A stretch of DNA of 64,000 nt, taken from NCBI GenBank assembly GCA_963700375.1, contig CAVOXF010000006.1, positions 434,001 to 498,000 on the forward strand, given 5' to 3'. Shown piece after piece: positions 1-7,294 of this stretch (positions within the stretch are counted from its first letter, which is position 1; each line of letters opens with the position of its first letter). A program made the translations under genes and the position numbers. This DNA is from JAHEEL01 sp963700375 (GTDB lineage Bacteria; Actinomycetota; Acidimicrobiia; Spongiisociales; UBA5794). The notes beneath the pieces are model-generated. The model was not told the DNA's origin, made no database searches, and was given only the letters and a program-made list of their open reading frames with translations.

Positions 1-163
1 GATTCCGCCGACTGACCCGCCAACGAACGGAGTCGATTCCGACGATCCTCGACCCTCCGTTCGATTGGACCGACTCGAGATCCGAGATCCGGTCGCCGGA
101 CAGGCCGCGACGACCCGGAACCGAGGGCGATGAGACCGATCTCGCTATCGCAACACCCGACCT
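1..163. other. Upstream flank without a confident gene
   Basis: A + frame that is open at the window edge ends at a stop at 13-15. Another + frame is open from base 2 to a stop at 131-133 and reads as low-information, Asp/Arg/Pro-rich sequence. Either could be the tail of an upstream gene; an alpha-glucan enzyme would suit the context, but nothing in the sequence shows it. I see no hairpin or RNA gene here. Confidence 0.3.
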
Positions 164-198
164 TTGCGCAAGCCACGACGGCTGCGACGCAACGGCCC

Positions 199-204
199 TA
201 GTCT
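199..204 (+). promoter_or_regulatory. -10 box (TAGTCT) of the treS-maltokinase gene
   Basis: TAGTCT predicts a transcription start near 211, four bases before the ATG at 215. This near-leaderless layout recurs throughout the window and argues against the upstream TTG at 164 as the start. Confidence 0.5.
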
Positions 205-214
205 GCAGAACCGC

Positions 215-3200
215 ATGGCTGTTGATCTGCGGGTTCTCCGCCCACCGCTCTGGTACAAAGATGCCGTCATCTACGAAGTGCACGTGCGCGCCTTCTCCGA
301 CTCCAATAACGACGGCATCGGCGACTTCCAGGGACTCACCTCCCGCCTCGACTATCTGAACCGCCTCGGGATCGACACAATCTGGCTTCTGCCCTTCTAC
401 CCGTCACCACTTCGCGATGACGGCTACGACATCGCCGAGTACTACGACGTCCACCCCAGCTACGGCACCCTCGACGACTTCAAGGAGTTCCTGGACGCGG
501 CCCACGCTCGCAACATGCGGGTCATCACCGAACTCGTCATCAACCACACATCCGACCAGCACCCCTGGTTCCAGCGGGCCCGACGGGCCGAGGCCGGGAG
601 TCCCGAGCGGGACTTCTACGTGTGGAGCGACACCCCGGACCGGTTCAACGAGGTCCGCGTCATCTTCCAGGACACGGAGACATCGAACTGGGCGTGGGAT
701 CCGGTCGCCGGGGCGTACTACTGGCACCGGTTCTTCTCCCACCAGCCGGACCTCAACTTCGACAACCCGCTTGTTCGCGAGGCCGTCACCGACATGTTGC
801 GGTTCTGGCTCGATCTCGGCGTCGACGGCCTGCGCCTCGATGCCATCCCGTATCTCTTCGAACGCGAGGGCACGAACGGCGAGAACCTCCCGGAGACCCA
901 TGACGAACTGAAGCGCCTGCGGTCGTTCATGGACGAGAACTACGAGAACCGGATGCTGCTCGCCGAAGCGAACCAGTGGCCGGAGGATTCGGTGGCGTAC
1001 TTCGGGGACAGCGACGAATGCCACATGGCATTCCACTTCCCCCTGATGCCTCGCCTCTATCTCGCCCTCCAGCGGGAGAACCGCTTGCCGATCATCGACA
1101 TCCTCGAGCAGACACCGTCGATCCCGGAGGATGCGCAGTGGGCGATCTTCCTCCGCAATCACGACGAGCTCACGCTCGAGATGGTGTCCGAGGAGGAACG
1201 CGACCTGATGTGGAGGACGTACGCCCCCGATCGCAGGGCACGCCTCAACCTTGGGATCCGCCGGCGCCTCGCCCCGTTGCTTGAGAACGACCGGCGCCGG
1301 ATCGAACTCCTGTACAGCCTGCTGCTGTCGCTCCCCGGCACTCCCGTCATCTACTACGGCGACGAGATCGGCATGGGAGACAACATCTTCCTCGCCGACC
1401 GCGATGGCGTGCGAACGCCGATGCAGTGGAGCAACGACCGCAACGCGGGGTTCTCGATCGCCAACCCTCAGTCCTTGTATCTGCCGGTGGTCGTCGATCC
1501 GCAGTTCCATTACGAGACCGTCAACGTCGAGGCGCAGCAGGCCAACCCCAACTCGCTGCTCTCGTGGGTCAGGAGCATGATCCGTCGCCGCCAGCGCCAC
1601 CCCGTCTTCGGCCGCGGCGGCATCGAGTTCCTCGCCCCCGACAACGAACAGGTCCTCGCCTACCTCCGCGAAGGTGAGGACGAGACCATTCTCGTGGTCG
1701 GCAATCTGAGCCGGCACTCACAGTTCGTCGAACTGGACCTCGGCCGATTCGCCGGCGCGCACCCGATGGAGATGCTCGGCAGAACCGAGTTCCCGACGAT
1801 CGGTGGGTCCCCGTACCCCCTCTCCCTCGGCCCCTACGGCTACTACTGGCTCTCGTTCGACCGCGACAAGAGCGATGTCTCCAACGAACGCGACGTCATC
1901 GAGATCGACGGCCCCCTCGAGACGGCGTTCGCCAGCAACGGCCCGCTCACGGTTCCGCTCGGTCGGTTCGTCGCTGCCCAACCGTGGTACCAGGGTCGTC
2001 CTCCCCGGCGGTCCCAGGTTTCGGTCATCGACCTCGTACCGATCACTCCCGGTGAGCAGATGGCGACGATGTGGATTGCGATCATCAGCATCGACGGCAC
2101 CGTCGCGACAGGCGAGTGGTATGTGGTTCCGATCGCAATCTCATTCGAGGACGACCTCAGCCTTCCCGGCGACTCGGTGCTCACCCACATACGGAGAGAC
2201 GGCGCCGATGGCGTCGTCTACGACGCCTTGGCCGACCCTCGATTCCGGACCATGCTTCTGGACGGGATCGTCGCCGGCGAGACCTTCCTCGGCCGCGCCG
2301 GGTCGTTGACGTGCACGCCGGGGTTCAGCACTTTCGAAGTAGAACCCGACACGCCCTTCGAGTCGACCGTGTCAACGAGCAGTCGCGGAGAGACCTACAT
2401 CGACTTCGGGCGCGGCTTCGCCATCAAGCTATTCCGGAGAATCGAGCCAGGCGTGAATCCCGACCTCGAACTCCGGCGCTTCCTCACCGAACGAACGGCA
2501 TTCGACAATGTTGCGGATACCTACGGAGCCCTGGAGTACCAACTCGGCGGTACGTACACGCTCGGCGTCCTCCAGGAATCGTTCACCGACGACTCCACCG
2601 CATGGAGCGTTCTGACCAACTCCGTCAGAACCTGGCTCGAAACAGTCGCCGACACGGAACCCCCGAACGAACCCGGCGGCGTGTTCGAGCAAGTGGATAC
2701 ACCGCCTGACGCAGCGCTCGCGTACGGCGAGGTGCTCGCCCCTGCACTCGACCTGGCCGCACGCCTCGGCTCCACAACGGCGCGCATGCATCAGGCGCTC
2801 GGATCGTTCAGCGAAGACCCCGACCTGAGCCCCGAGCCGTTCACGCAGCACTACCAGCAATCGCTCTATCAGTCGCTCCGCGCCGAATTCCGCCGCGGCC
2901 TTCGCGACGTCCGACGACTCCAGGGCCGCGTCAGCGGTCGGGTATCGACAGCAGTAGGCGAAGTTGTCGCTGACGAACGCGAGTGTCTCACGCAACTCGG
3001 TTCGATCCGCACGGATCCCATCAAGGGATCACGGATCCGTCTGCACGGTGACTTCCGCCTCGACGAGGTACACATCGTCGACGACAACTTCATCATCGAG
3101 GACTTCTCGGGGGATCACTCGCGACCGTTGAGTGAGCGACGGCTTCGCGGCTCGCCGCTACGTGACGTCGCCGAGATGATCCGGTCGTTCGACTACGTGG

Positions 3201-3484
3201 CACTTTCCGCTGCACTCGACGGCACGCCCAACCAGCGATCGTGGGCGGCCTGGTGGTCGAGGATCGTCGGTTCAGAGTTCGTGCGCAGCTACCTCGACGA
3301 GATGGAGGACTCCCCGCTGCTCCCCGACTCCGCACAGGCGATCGACAACCTCCTCAACGCGTTCGCCCTGTCCCGCGCACTCCGTGAACTGAATTGGGAA
3401 TTGGCCACTCGCCCTGGCTGGGTTCGTGTGCCGCTTGCCGGGCTGAGGCGCATGCTGGGTCGGGCACCGTCGTTCATCGACTGA
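215..3484 (+). CDS. treS: Trehalose synthase fused to maltokinase (TreS-Mak)
   Basis: Bifunctional cytoplasmic enzyme, about 1089 residues. Residues ~10-550 are a GH13 trehalose synthase that interconverts trehalose and maltose. It shows WYKDAVIYEVHVRAF near the N-terminus, NHTSDQHPWF, the nucleophile Asp in GLRLDAIPYL, the acid/base Glu in LAEANQWPED and the third Asp in LRNHDELTLEM. The C-terminal ~500 residues are a maltokinase, which phosphorylates maltose for GlgE: it has the catalytic HGD loop in RLHGDFRLDEV and the end block SPLRDVAEMIRSFDY. The family's HGDxHLGQ reads HGDFRLDE here, so the metal-binding Gln is Glu. Such fusions are known in bacteria. The ATG at 215 is preferred over the TTG at 164 because a -10 box lies at 199-204. 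The 3' end overlaps the convergent otsB by 11 bp. Confidence 0.95.
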   Translation: MAVDLRVLRPPLWYKDAVIYEVHVRAFSDSNNDGIGDFQGLTSRLDYLNRLGIDTIWLLPFYPSPLRDDGYDIAEYYDVHPSYGTLDDFKEFLDAAHARNMRVITELVINHTSDQHPWFQRARRAEAGSPERDFYVWSDTPDRFNEVRVIFQDTETSNWAWDPVAGAYYWHRFFSHQPDLNFDNPLVREAVTDMLRFWLDLGVDGLRLDAIPYLFEREGTNGENLPETHDELKRLRSFMDENYENRMLLAEANQWPEDSVAYFGDSDECHMAFHFPLMPRLYLALQRENRLPIIDILEQTPSIPEDAQWAIFLRNHDELTLEMVSEEERDLMWRTYAPDRRARLNLGIRRRLAPLLENDRRRIELLYSLLLSLPGTPVIYYGDEIGMGDNIFLADRDGVRTPMQWSNDRNAGFSIANPQSLYLPVVVDPQFHYETVNVEAQQANPNSLLSWVRSMIRRRQRHPVFGRGGIEFLAPDNEQVLAYLREGEDETILVVGNLSRHSQFVELDLGRFAGAHPMEMLGRTEFPTIGGSPYPLSLGPYGYYWLSFDRDKSDVSNERDVIEIDGPLETAFASNGPLTVPLGRFVAAQPWYQGRPPRRSQVSVIDLVPITPGEQMATMWIAIISIDGTVATGEWYVVPIAISFEDDLSLPGDSVLTHIRRDGADGVVYDALADPRFRTMLLDGIVAGETFLGRAGSLTCTPGFSTFEVEPDTPFESTVSTSSRGETYIDFGRGFAIKLFRRIEPGVNPDLELRRFLTERTAFDNVADTYGALEYQLGGTYTLGVLQESFTDDSTAWSVLTNSVRTWLETVADTEPPNEPGGVFEQVDTPPDAALAYGEVLAPALDLAARLGSTTARMHQALGSFSEDPDLSPEPFTQHYQQSLYQSLRAEFRRGLRDVRRLQGRVSGRVSTAVGEVVADERECLTQLGSIRTDPIKGSRIRLHGDFRLDEVHIVDDNFIIEDFSGDHSRPLSERRLRGSPLRDVAEMIRSFDYVALSAALDGTPNQRSWAAWWSRIVGSEFVRSYLDEMEDSPLLPDSAQAIDNLLNAFALSRALRELNWELATRPGWVRVPLAGLRRMLGRAPSFID

Positions 3485-4208
3485 GAGACCGCAACTCCCC
3501 GAGGAGCAACTCCAGTGCCCCGGCGACTTCGAAGGGATCGGCCACCCGATAGCCAGCCGCGGTCGGGCCCGGTCCGACCTTGATACCGACGTCGTCCGGA
3601 CCCAGCGTCACGAATACGCTCTCGTCCGTCACGTCATCTCCGAAGAACACCGCCGCGTCGGCCGCCCACTGCTCCCGCATGGCGTCTACCGCCGAACCCT
3701 TGTCGCCCTGACCGACCACGATCTCGACCACCATCTTGCCCTCGATGATGCGAGCGCCGAATCCTTCGCCGATCTTCCTCGCCGCGGCAGCGGCCTTGTC
3801 CGCCCTCTCGACCTTGCGGTAGTGGAACGCGGCGCCGAGCGGCTTCGGCTCAACAACGGCTCCGTCATACGAACGGGCCAGATCCGTGACGGCCGCGGCC
3901 ACTGCCTGCGCTGTTGCCGCCGTGGCCAGATCGGCGGATCGTGCTCCATGGTTTCCGACGAGGGTGACCGTCGGCGGAGCACCCGAGAGCGTCTCGAGCA
4001 CCTCCCGCGACCGACCCGAGATGACGGCGGCGTGGACGCCGGCACACTCCGAGATCGCGGCAAGGGCGTCGACCGCGGGGCTGTAGGGCACGGCCGTCGA
4101 GGGGTCGTCGACGATCGGGGACAGCACGCCGTCGTAGTCGGAAGCAACGAGCAGCACCGGCCGACGGGCAGCATCCCGCAGCGCCCCCTCGAGCCGGGCG
4201 TCGATCAC
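3474..4208 (-). CDS. otsB: Trehalose-6-phosphate phosphatase
   Basis: HAD-superfamily phosphatase, about 244 residues, that dephosphorylates trehalose-6-phosphate in the last step of the OtsAB pathway. Motif I is ASDYDGVLSPI, with the two catalytic Asp residues. SGRSREVLE and VGNHGARS follow, and the C-terminal FFGDDVTDESVF carries the acidic Mg-binding motif. The start is the GTG at 4208, which overlaps the otsA stop as GTGA, with a GGAGG-like site just upstream. The longer reading from 4244 would run back into otsA. The gene is translationally coupled to otsA and converges on treS, sharing 11 bp at the 3' ends. Length and motifs fit the family well. Confidence 0.93.
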   Translation of the reverse strand: MIDARLEGALRDAARRPVLLVASDYDGVLSPIVDDPSTAVPYSPAVDALAAISECAGVHAAVISGRSREVLETLSGAPPTVTLVGNHGARSADLATAATAQAVAAAVTDLARSYDGAVVEPKPLGAAFHYRKVERADKAAAAARKIGEGFGARIIEGKMVVEIVVGQGDKGSAVDAMREQWAADAAVFFGDDVTDESVFVTLGPDDVGIKVGPGPTAAGYRVADPFEVAGALELLLGELRSLSR

Positions 4209-5596
4209 CGAACCTCCAGCGTGGCGAGACACTCTGCGGCCCACTCGAACACGTCAGCCTTGCGGATCGTTGAACGGAGCCGTCGCATGCGTTGGCGCTG
4301 CTCACGCTCGGGCATCGTCGTGGCGTACGCGAGCGTTTGCGCCACGCTGTCGACGTCGTACGGGTTCACGATCAGCGCGGCCCGAAGCTGCTCGGCCGCC
4401 CCTGCGAATTCGCTGAGTATCAGAACGCCGTCGTTCTCGAACCGGCATGCCACGTACTCTTTGGCAACGAGGTTCATTCCGTCGCGAAGCGGCGTCACCA
4501 GCATCACGTCAGCGGCGACGTAGTAGGCGATGAGTTCCTCAAAGGGCACCGTGCGGTACAGGTAGGAGACGGGAGCCCATCCCGGCTCACCGTACTCGCC
4601 GTTGATCCGTCCGACGATCTGTTCGATCTCGGCGCGGAGTTGCTGGTAGGCCGGTACCTGCTCACGACTGGGCACCGCCACCTGGACGAACGCATAGCTG
4701 TGACGGTCTCGGGGCGAATTGTCGAGCAGGGCGGAGAATGCCTTTAGCCGCAGGTCGATGCCTTTGGTGTAGTCGAGTCGATCGAGGCCCAGGATGACAT
4801 GTTCCGGGTCCCCGAGTTCGGAGCGGATCTCTGCGGCGCGTTGGCGCACCGATGGCGACTGCGCCATGCGCTCGAATTCGGCCGTGTCGATCGCGATCGG
4901 CGCCGGTTGGAGGTGCACCGGTCTTCCGTTCCACATCAGGTCGCGCCGTCCGATCGATTCGGCGCCCGCGATGCTCCTGGCGGCCCTGCCGAAGTTTGCG
5001 GCGCTCTGACGAGTTTGGAACGCAATGACATCCGAACCGAGCAGCCCCTCGATGATCTGGCGGCGCCACGGCAGGCGGGCAAACACCTCGATCGGCGGAA
5101 ACGGGATATGGAGGTAGAAACCAATCGTCGCCCCCGGAACCATGGTCCGCAGCATCTCCGGTACGAGCTGCAGTTGATAGTCCTGGACCCAGGCGATGTC
5201 ACCGTCGTTGAGGACTTCGGCGGTCGCCTCGGCATATCTTCGGTTGACGGCAACGTACGGGCGCCACGTATGCCGGTGGTATTCGGGAGCAACGATGGCA
5301 TCGTGGTAGAGCGGCCAGAGCGTTCCGTTGCAGAAGCCGTAGTAGAAGCTCTCTACCTCGTCCTCGCTGAGAGCGACGGGACGTTGATCGATGCCGTCGT
5401 ACTCGAACGGCTCCGGGTTGAAGTCCGGGATACCCGGCCACCCGACCCACGCTCCATCGGCATTCTGCAGGACGGGTCGCAGCGCGCGAACGAGCCCGCC
5501 GGGACTGATCGACCACTGATCACCATCCCAGGACACGGGAAGTCGGTTTGCGACAACGATGATGCGTTGAACGATGGACCCTTCGTGCGGTGCCAC
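4205..5596 (-). CDS. otsA: Trehalose-6-phosphate synthase (GT20)
   Basis: Retaining GT20 glycosyltransferase that makes trehalose-6-phosphate from a nucleotide-glucose and glucose-6-phosphate. Visible features are VVANRLPVSW at the N-terminus, WSISPGGLVRALRP, AWVGWPG, HIPFPP, DRLDYTKGIDLR for donor binding, and TPLRDGMNLVAKEY near the C-terminus. About 463 residues from the GTG at 5596. A longer reading to an ATG at 5662 exists but its extra residues do not resemble the family, so the exact start is uncertain. It is first in an otsA-otsB pair. With the neighbouring TreS-Mak, the cell can make trehalose from sugar phosphates and also convert it to maltose-1-phosphate. Confidence 0.93.
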   Translation of the reverse strand: MAPHEGSIVQRIIVVANRLPVSWDGDQWSISPGGLVRALRPVLQNADGAWVGWPGIPDFNPEPFEYDGIDQRPVALSEDEVESFYYGFCNGTLWPLYHDAIVAPEYHRHTWRPYVAVNRRYAEATAEVLNDGDIAWVQDYQLQLVPEMLRTMVPGATIGFYLHIPFPPIEVFARLPWRRQIIEGLLGSDVIAFQTRQSAANFGRAARSIAGAESIGRRDLMWNGRPVHLQPAPIAIDTAEFERMAQSPSVRQRAAEIRSELGDPEHVILGLDRLDYTKGIDLRLKAFSALLDNSPRDRHSYAFVQVAVPSREQVPAYQQLRAEIEQIVGRINGEYGEPGWAPVSYLYRTVPFEELIAYYVAADVMLVTPLRDGMNLVAKEYVACRFENDGVLILSEFAGAAEQLRAALIVNPYDVDSVAQTLAYATTMPEREQRQRMRRLRSTIRKADVFEWAAECLATLEVR

Positions 5597-5698
5597 CGAG
5601 CCTACTCGCGAGTGTGGGTGCGCCGCGCCGACCCTATCGGCCACGCGTGGGCCCGGCCGCATGGCGGTTCAACGAACTCGAATCACCGCCCGCCACGC

Positions 5699-5737
5699 GA
5701 CAAAGCCGTGACCGTCGCCAAACGTCACGGCTCTGTC
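5699..5737. terminator. 14-bp inverted repeat upstream of otsA
   Basis: The arms 5699-5712 and 5724-5737 pair with one mismatch around an 11-base loop; the inner 9-bp stem (AGCCGTGAC / GTCACGGCT) is perfect. No T-run follows on either strand. It lies between the divergent otsA and the gene at 5903, so it could be an operator or an RNA hairpin as easily as a terminator. Confidence 0.4.
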
Positions 5738-5869
5738 CTTGTCCGCAATGGGAAAGGAGGCACTCCCCCCAAAGGGTACGGCCCCGACCCTACGCGCGGT
5801 TCTCCGGGAGTGTGCAAGTTCTTTCCAAGCCTGTGGACGGGCTGCGATCCACAGATGCGAAGGCTTCGA

Positions 5870-5894
5870 TAGGATTCGACCGAACGACCGGAGG
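5870..5894 (+). promoter_or_regulatory. -10 box and ribosome binding site for the repeat protein
   Basis: TAGGAT at 5870-5875 predicts a start near 5882. GGAGG at 5890-5894 sits 8 bases before the ATG at 5903. Unlike many neighbours, this gene has a short leader and a clear Shine-Dalgarno site. Confidence 0.5.
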
Positions 5895-5902
5895 TTTGAC
5901 CC

Positions 5903-6334
5903 ATGGCTGATGAACAGATTCCAACCGAGCCATTTCAGGAGGAAGTGAACGCCCAGGTAGTGAACATCAGCCAGGGCGGCGCCGGCCACGTGGAAGCCGA
6001 GACCGTGTCGATCCGTCAGGGCGGCGCCCAGACGATTGCGTCTGGTTCGACCGACATCACGCAAGGCGGTGCGTTCTTCGTCGATTCGGATCACGCAACG
6101 GTGAATCAGTCCGGTGCCGGAATTGTCGTGGCCGAAGAAGCAGTCATCAACCACGGTGGAGCCGGCCTCGTGATCGCATCAAAGGTCACCACCACGGACT
6201 CGAGGATCGGGCTCCTCCTCGCCGGGTCGGTGGAGGGTCGTCCCAACATCGCAGTCGATGCCCGCGTCGCCGCCATCATCGGCGCCTCGGCCGTCCTGAC
6301 CCTTTTCATCCTCCGCAGACTGTTCCGCTCGTAG
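5903..6334 (+). CDS. Tail-anchored protein built of 15-residue QGGA repeats
   Basis: 143 residues, not recognised as a named family. Residues ~20-110 are six consecutive 15-residue repeats: VNISQGGAGHVEAET, VSIRQGGAQTIASGS, TDITQGGAFFVDSDH, ATVNQSGAGIVVAEE, AVINHGGAGLVIASK and a degenerate VTTTDSRIGLLLAGS. The regular hydrophobic/Gly spacing suggests a small beta-solenoid, as in bactofilin-like polymer-forming proteins. A hydrophobic segment (~122-138) followed by RRLFRS at the very end suggests a C-terminal membrane anchor with the solenoid facing the cytoplasm. There is no signal peptide. A role as a membrane-tethered scaffold is inference. The start is supported by GGAGG 8 bases upstream. 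Confidence 0.75.
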   Translation: MADEQIPTEPFQEEVNAQVVNISQGGAGHVEAETVSIRQGGAQTIASGSTDITQGGAFFVDSDHATVNQSGAGIVVAEEAVINHGGAGLVIASKVTTTDSRIGLLLAGSVEGRPNIAVDARVAAIIGASAVLTLFILRRLFRS

Positions 6335-6457
6335 CACGCAGACCTGTCACCCCGGCCGCAGGGCGGGGAGACGCGAACGAGCGCCGGCGACGACGCAGGG
6401 TGCCTTCGGGACTTGGATCGCGGCGATGAGGCCGCAAACGTGGGGCAGAGCGTCCCC

Positions 6458-6488
6458 TTGACCCTCACGCAACGTCATGGTCTATGTT
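6458..6488 (+). promoter_or_regulatory. MerR-type promoter with embedded dyad operator
   Basis: -35 TTGACC (6458-6463) and -10 TATGTT (6483-6488) are separated by 19 bp, the unusually long spacer typical of promoters remodelled by MerR-family proteins. In the spacer, GACCCTCACG (6460-6469) and CGTCATGGTC (6473-6482) form a dyad matching at 8 of 10 positions around CAA, resembling the operator known for tipA. The predicted transcript starts on the ATG at 6495. Autoregulation is therefore likely. Confidence 0.7.
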
Positions 6489-6494
6489 GGCCCG

Positions 6495-7247
6495 ATGGAG
6501 ACCATCACCATTGGCGATGTCGCCCGGTTCGCAGGGATCACAGTTCGCACGCTGCACCACTACGACGACATCGGGCTGCTGACGCCGACCGAACGGCGGC
6601 CGAATGGATACCGCGGCTACTCGAACGATGACATCAGCCGACTCCAGCAAATCCTCGCCTACCGCGAACTCGATCTCGGACTCAACGAGATTGCCCGCAT
6701 CCTCGACGAGCCTGCCGAGATGGTCGAAGCGCTCGAACAAGCTCGCCGGCAAATCGAGGGCCAACTCGCGAGGCTGACCCGCATCGCGGCCAGCCTCGAT
6801 GCTGCACTGCAATCGGAGACGAAAGGAACACCCATGACACCTGAAGCGAAGCTCGAAGCCTTCGGCGACTTCGACCCCGAGGAGCTCGCCGACGAAGCTG
6901 AGGAACGATGGGGCGGAACCGAGGCCTACAAAGATTCGGCACGTCGCACAGTGGCGTATACCCCCGCCGACTGGAGACGCCAAGCGGCCGAGGCAGATGA
7001 GATCTACCAGGCGCTGCTGGCATTGATGGCCGACGGGATACCGGCCGACTCGCCCGAGGCGGCAGTGCTCGTCGACGCCCACAGGGTGTCCATCACGAAG
7101 TGGTTCTACGAGTGCACACCCGAGATCCACGCCGGCCTCGGAGCGATGTACGTTGCGGATGAGCGCTTCCGCTCCAACATCAACACCTCCGGGGACGGCC
7201 TCGCAGAGTACCTGTCGGCAGCCATCGACTCCCGGTACACCGCCTGA
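6495..7247 (+). CDS. tipA: TipA-type MerR transcriptional regulator
   Basis: About 250 residues. The N-terminal winged-helix MerR domain shows ITIGDVARFAGITVRTLHHY and DDIGLLTPTERRPNGYRGYS, followed by a coiled-coil linker to ~residue 110. The C-terminal ~137 residues are a TipAS drug-sensing domain (MTPEAKLEAFGDFDPEE..., WFYECTPEIHAGLGAMYV), with the conserved Cys that in Streptomyces TipA attaches thiopeptides. An internal ATG at 6834, preceded by AAAGGA, could yield the sensor domain alone, as described for tipA. The ATG at 6495 is chosen over 6477 because the predicted transcript begins there. No dedicated target gene is adjacent apart from the downstream glucosidase, which has its own promoter. 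Confidence 0.88.
   Translation: METITIGDVARFAGITVRTLHHYDDIGLLTPTERRPNGYRGYSNDDISRLQQILAYRELDLGLNEIARILDEPAEMVEALEQARRQIEGQLARLTRIAASLDAALQSETKGTPMTPEAKLEAFGDFDPEELADEAEERWGGTEAYKDSARRTVAYTPADWRRQAAEADEIYQALLALMADGIPADSPEAAVLVDAHRVSITKWFYECTPEIHAGLGAMYVADERFRSNINTSGDGLAEYLSAAIDSRYTA
6834..7247 (+). other. Possible internal translation start giving a TipAS-like short form
   Basis: The ATG at 6834 is in frame with the regulator and lies 6-7 bases after AAAGGA. It opens exactly at the boundary of the ligand-binding domain. Streptomyces tipA is known to make such a short product; here it is inferred from the site's position and ribosome binding sequence only. Confidence 0.45.
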
Positions 7248-7281
7248 CGCGCCAACCACGTGGACCGGCGCGACGCGCGGC

Positions 7282-7287
7282 TAGCGT
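7282..7287 (+). promoter_or_regulatory. -10 box (TAGCGT) of the alpha-glucosidase gene
   Basis: It predicts transcription starting at 7294, one base before the ATG at 7295, so the mRNA should be essentially leaderless. No Shine-Dalgarno site is seen upstream of the ATG. Confidence 0.55.
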
Positions 7288-7294
7288 TCCTGCG

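Noticed and set aside
404..1717. 437-residue - strand frame opposite treS
   Set aside because: Shadow of the well-supported GH13 domain; composition is the usual antisense Val/Glu/Arg/Asp bias of high-G+C DNA.
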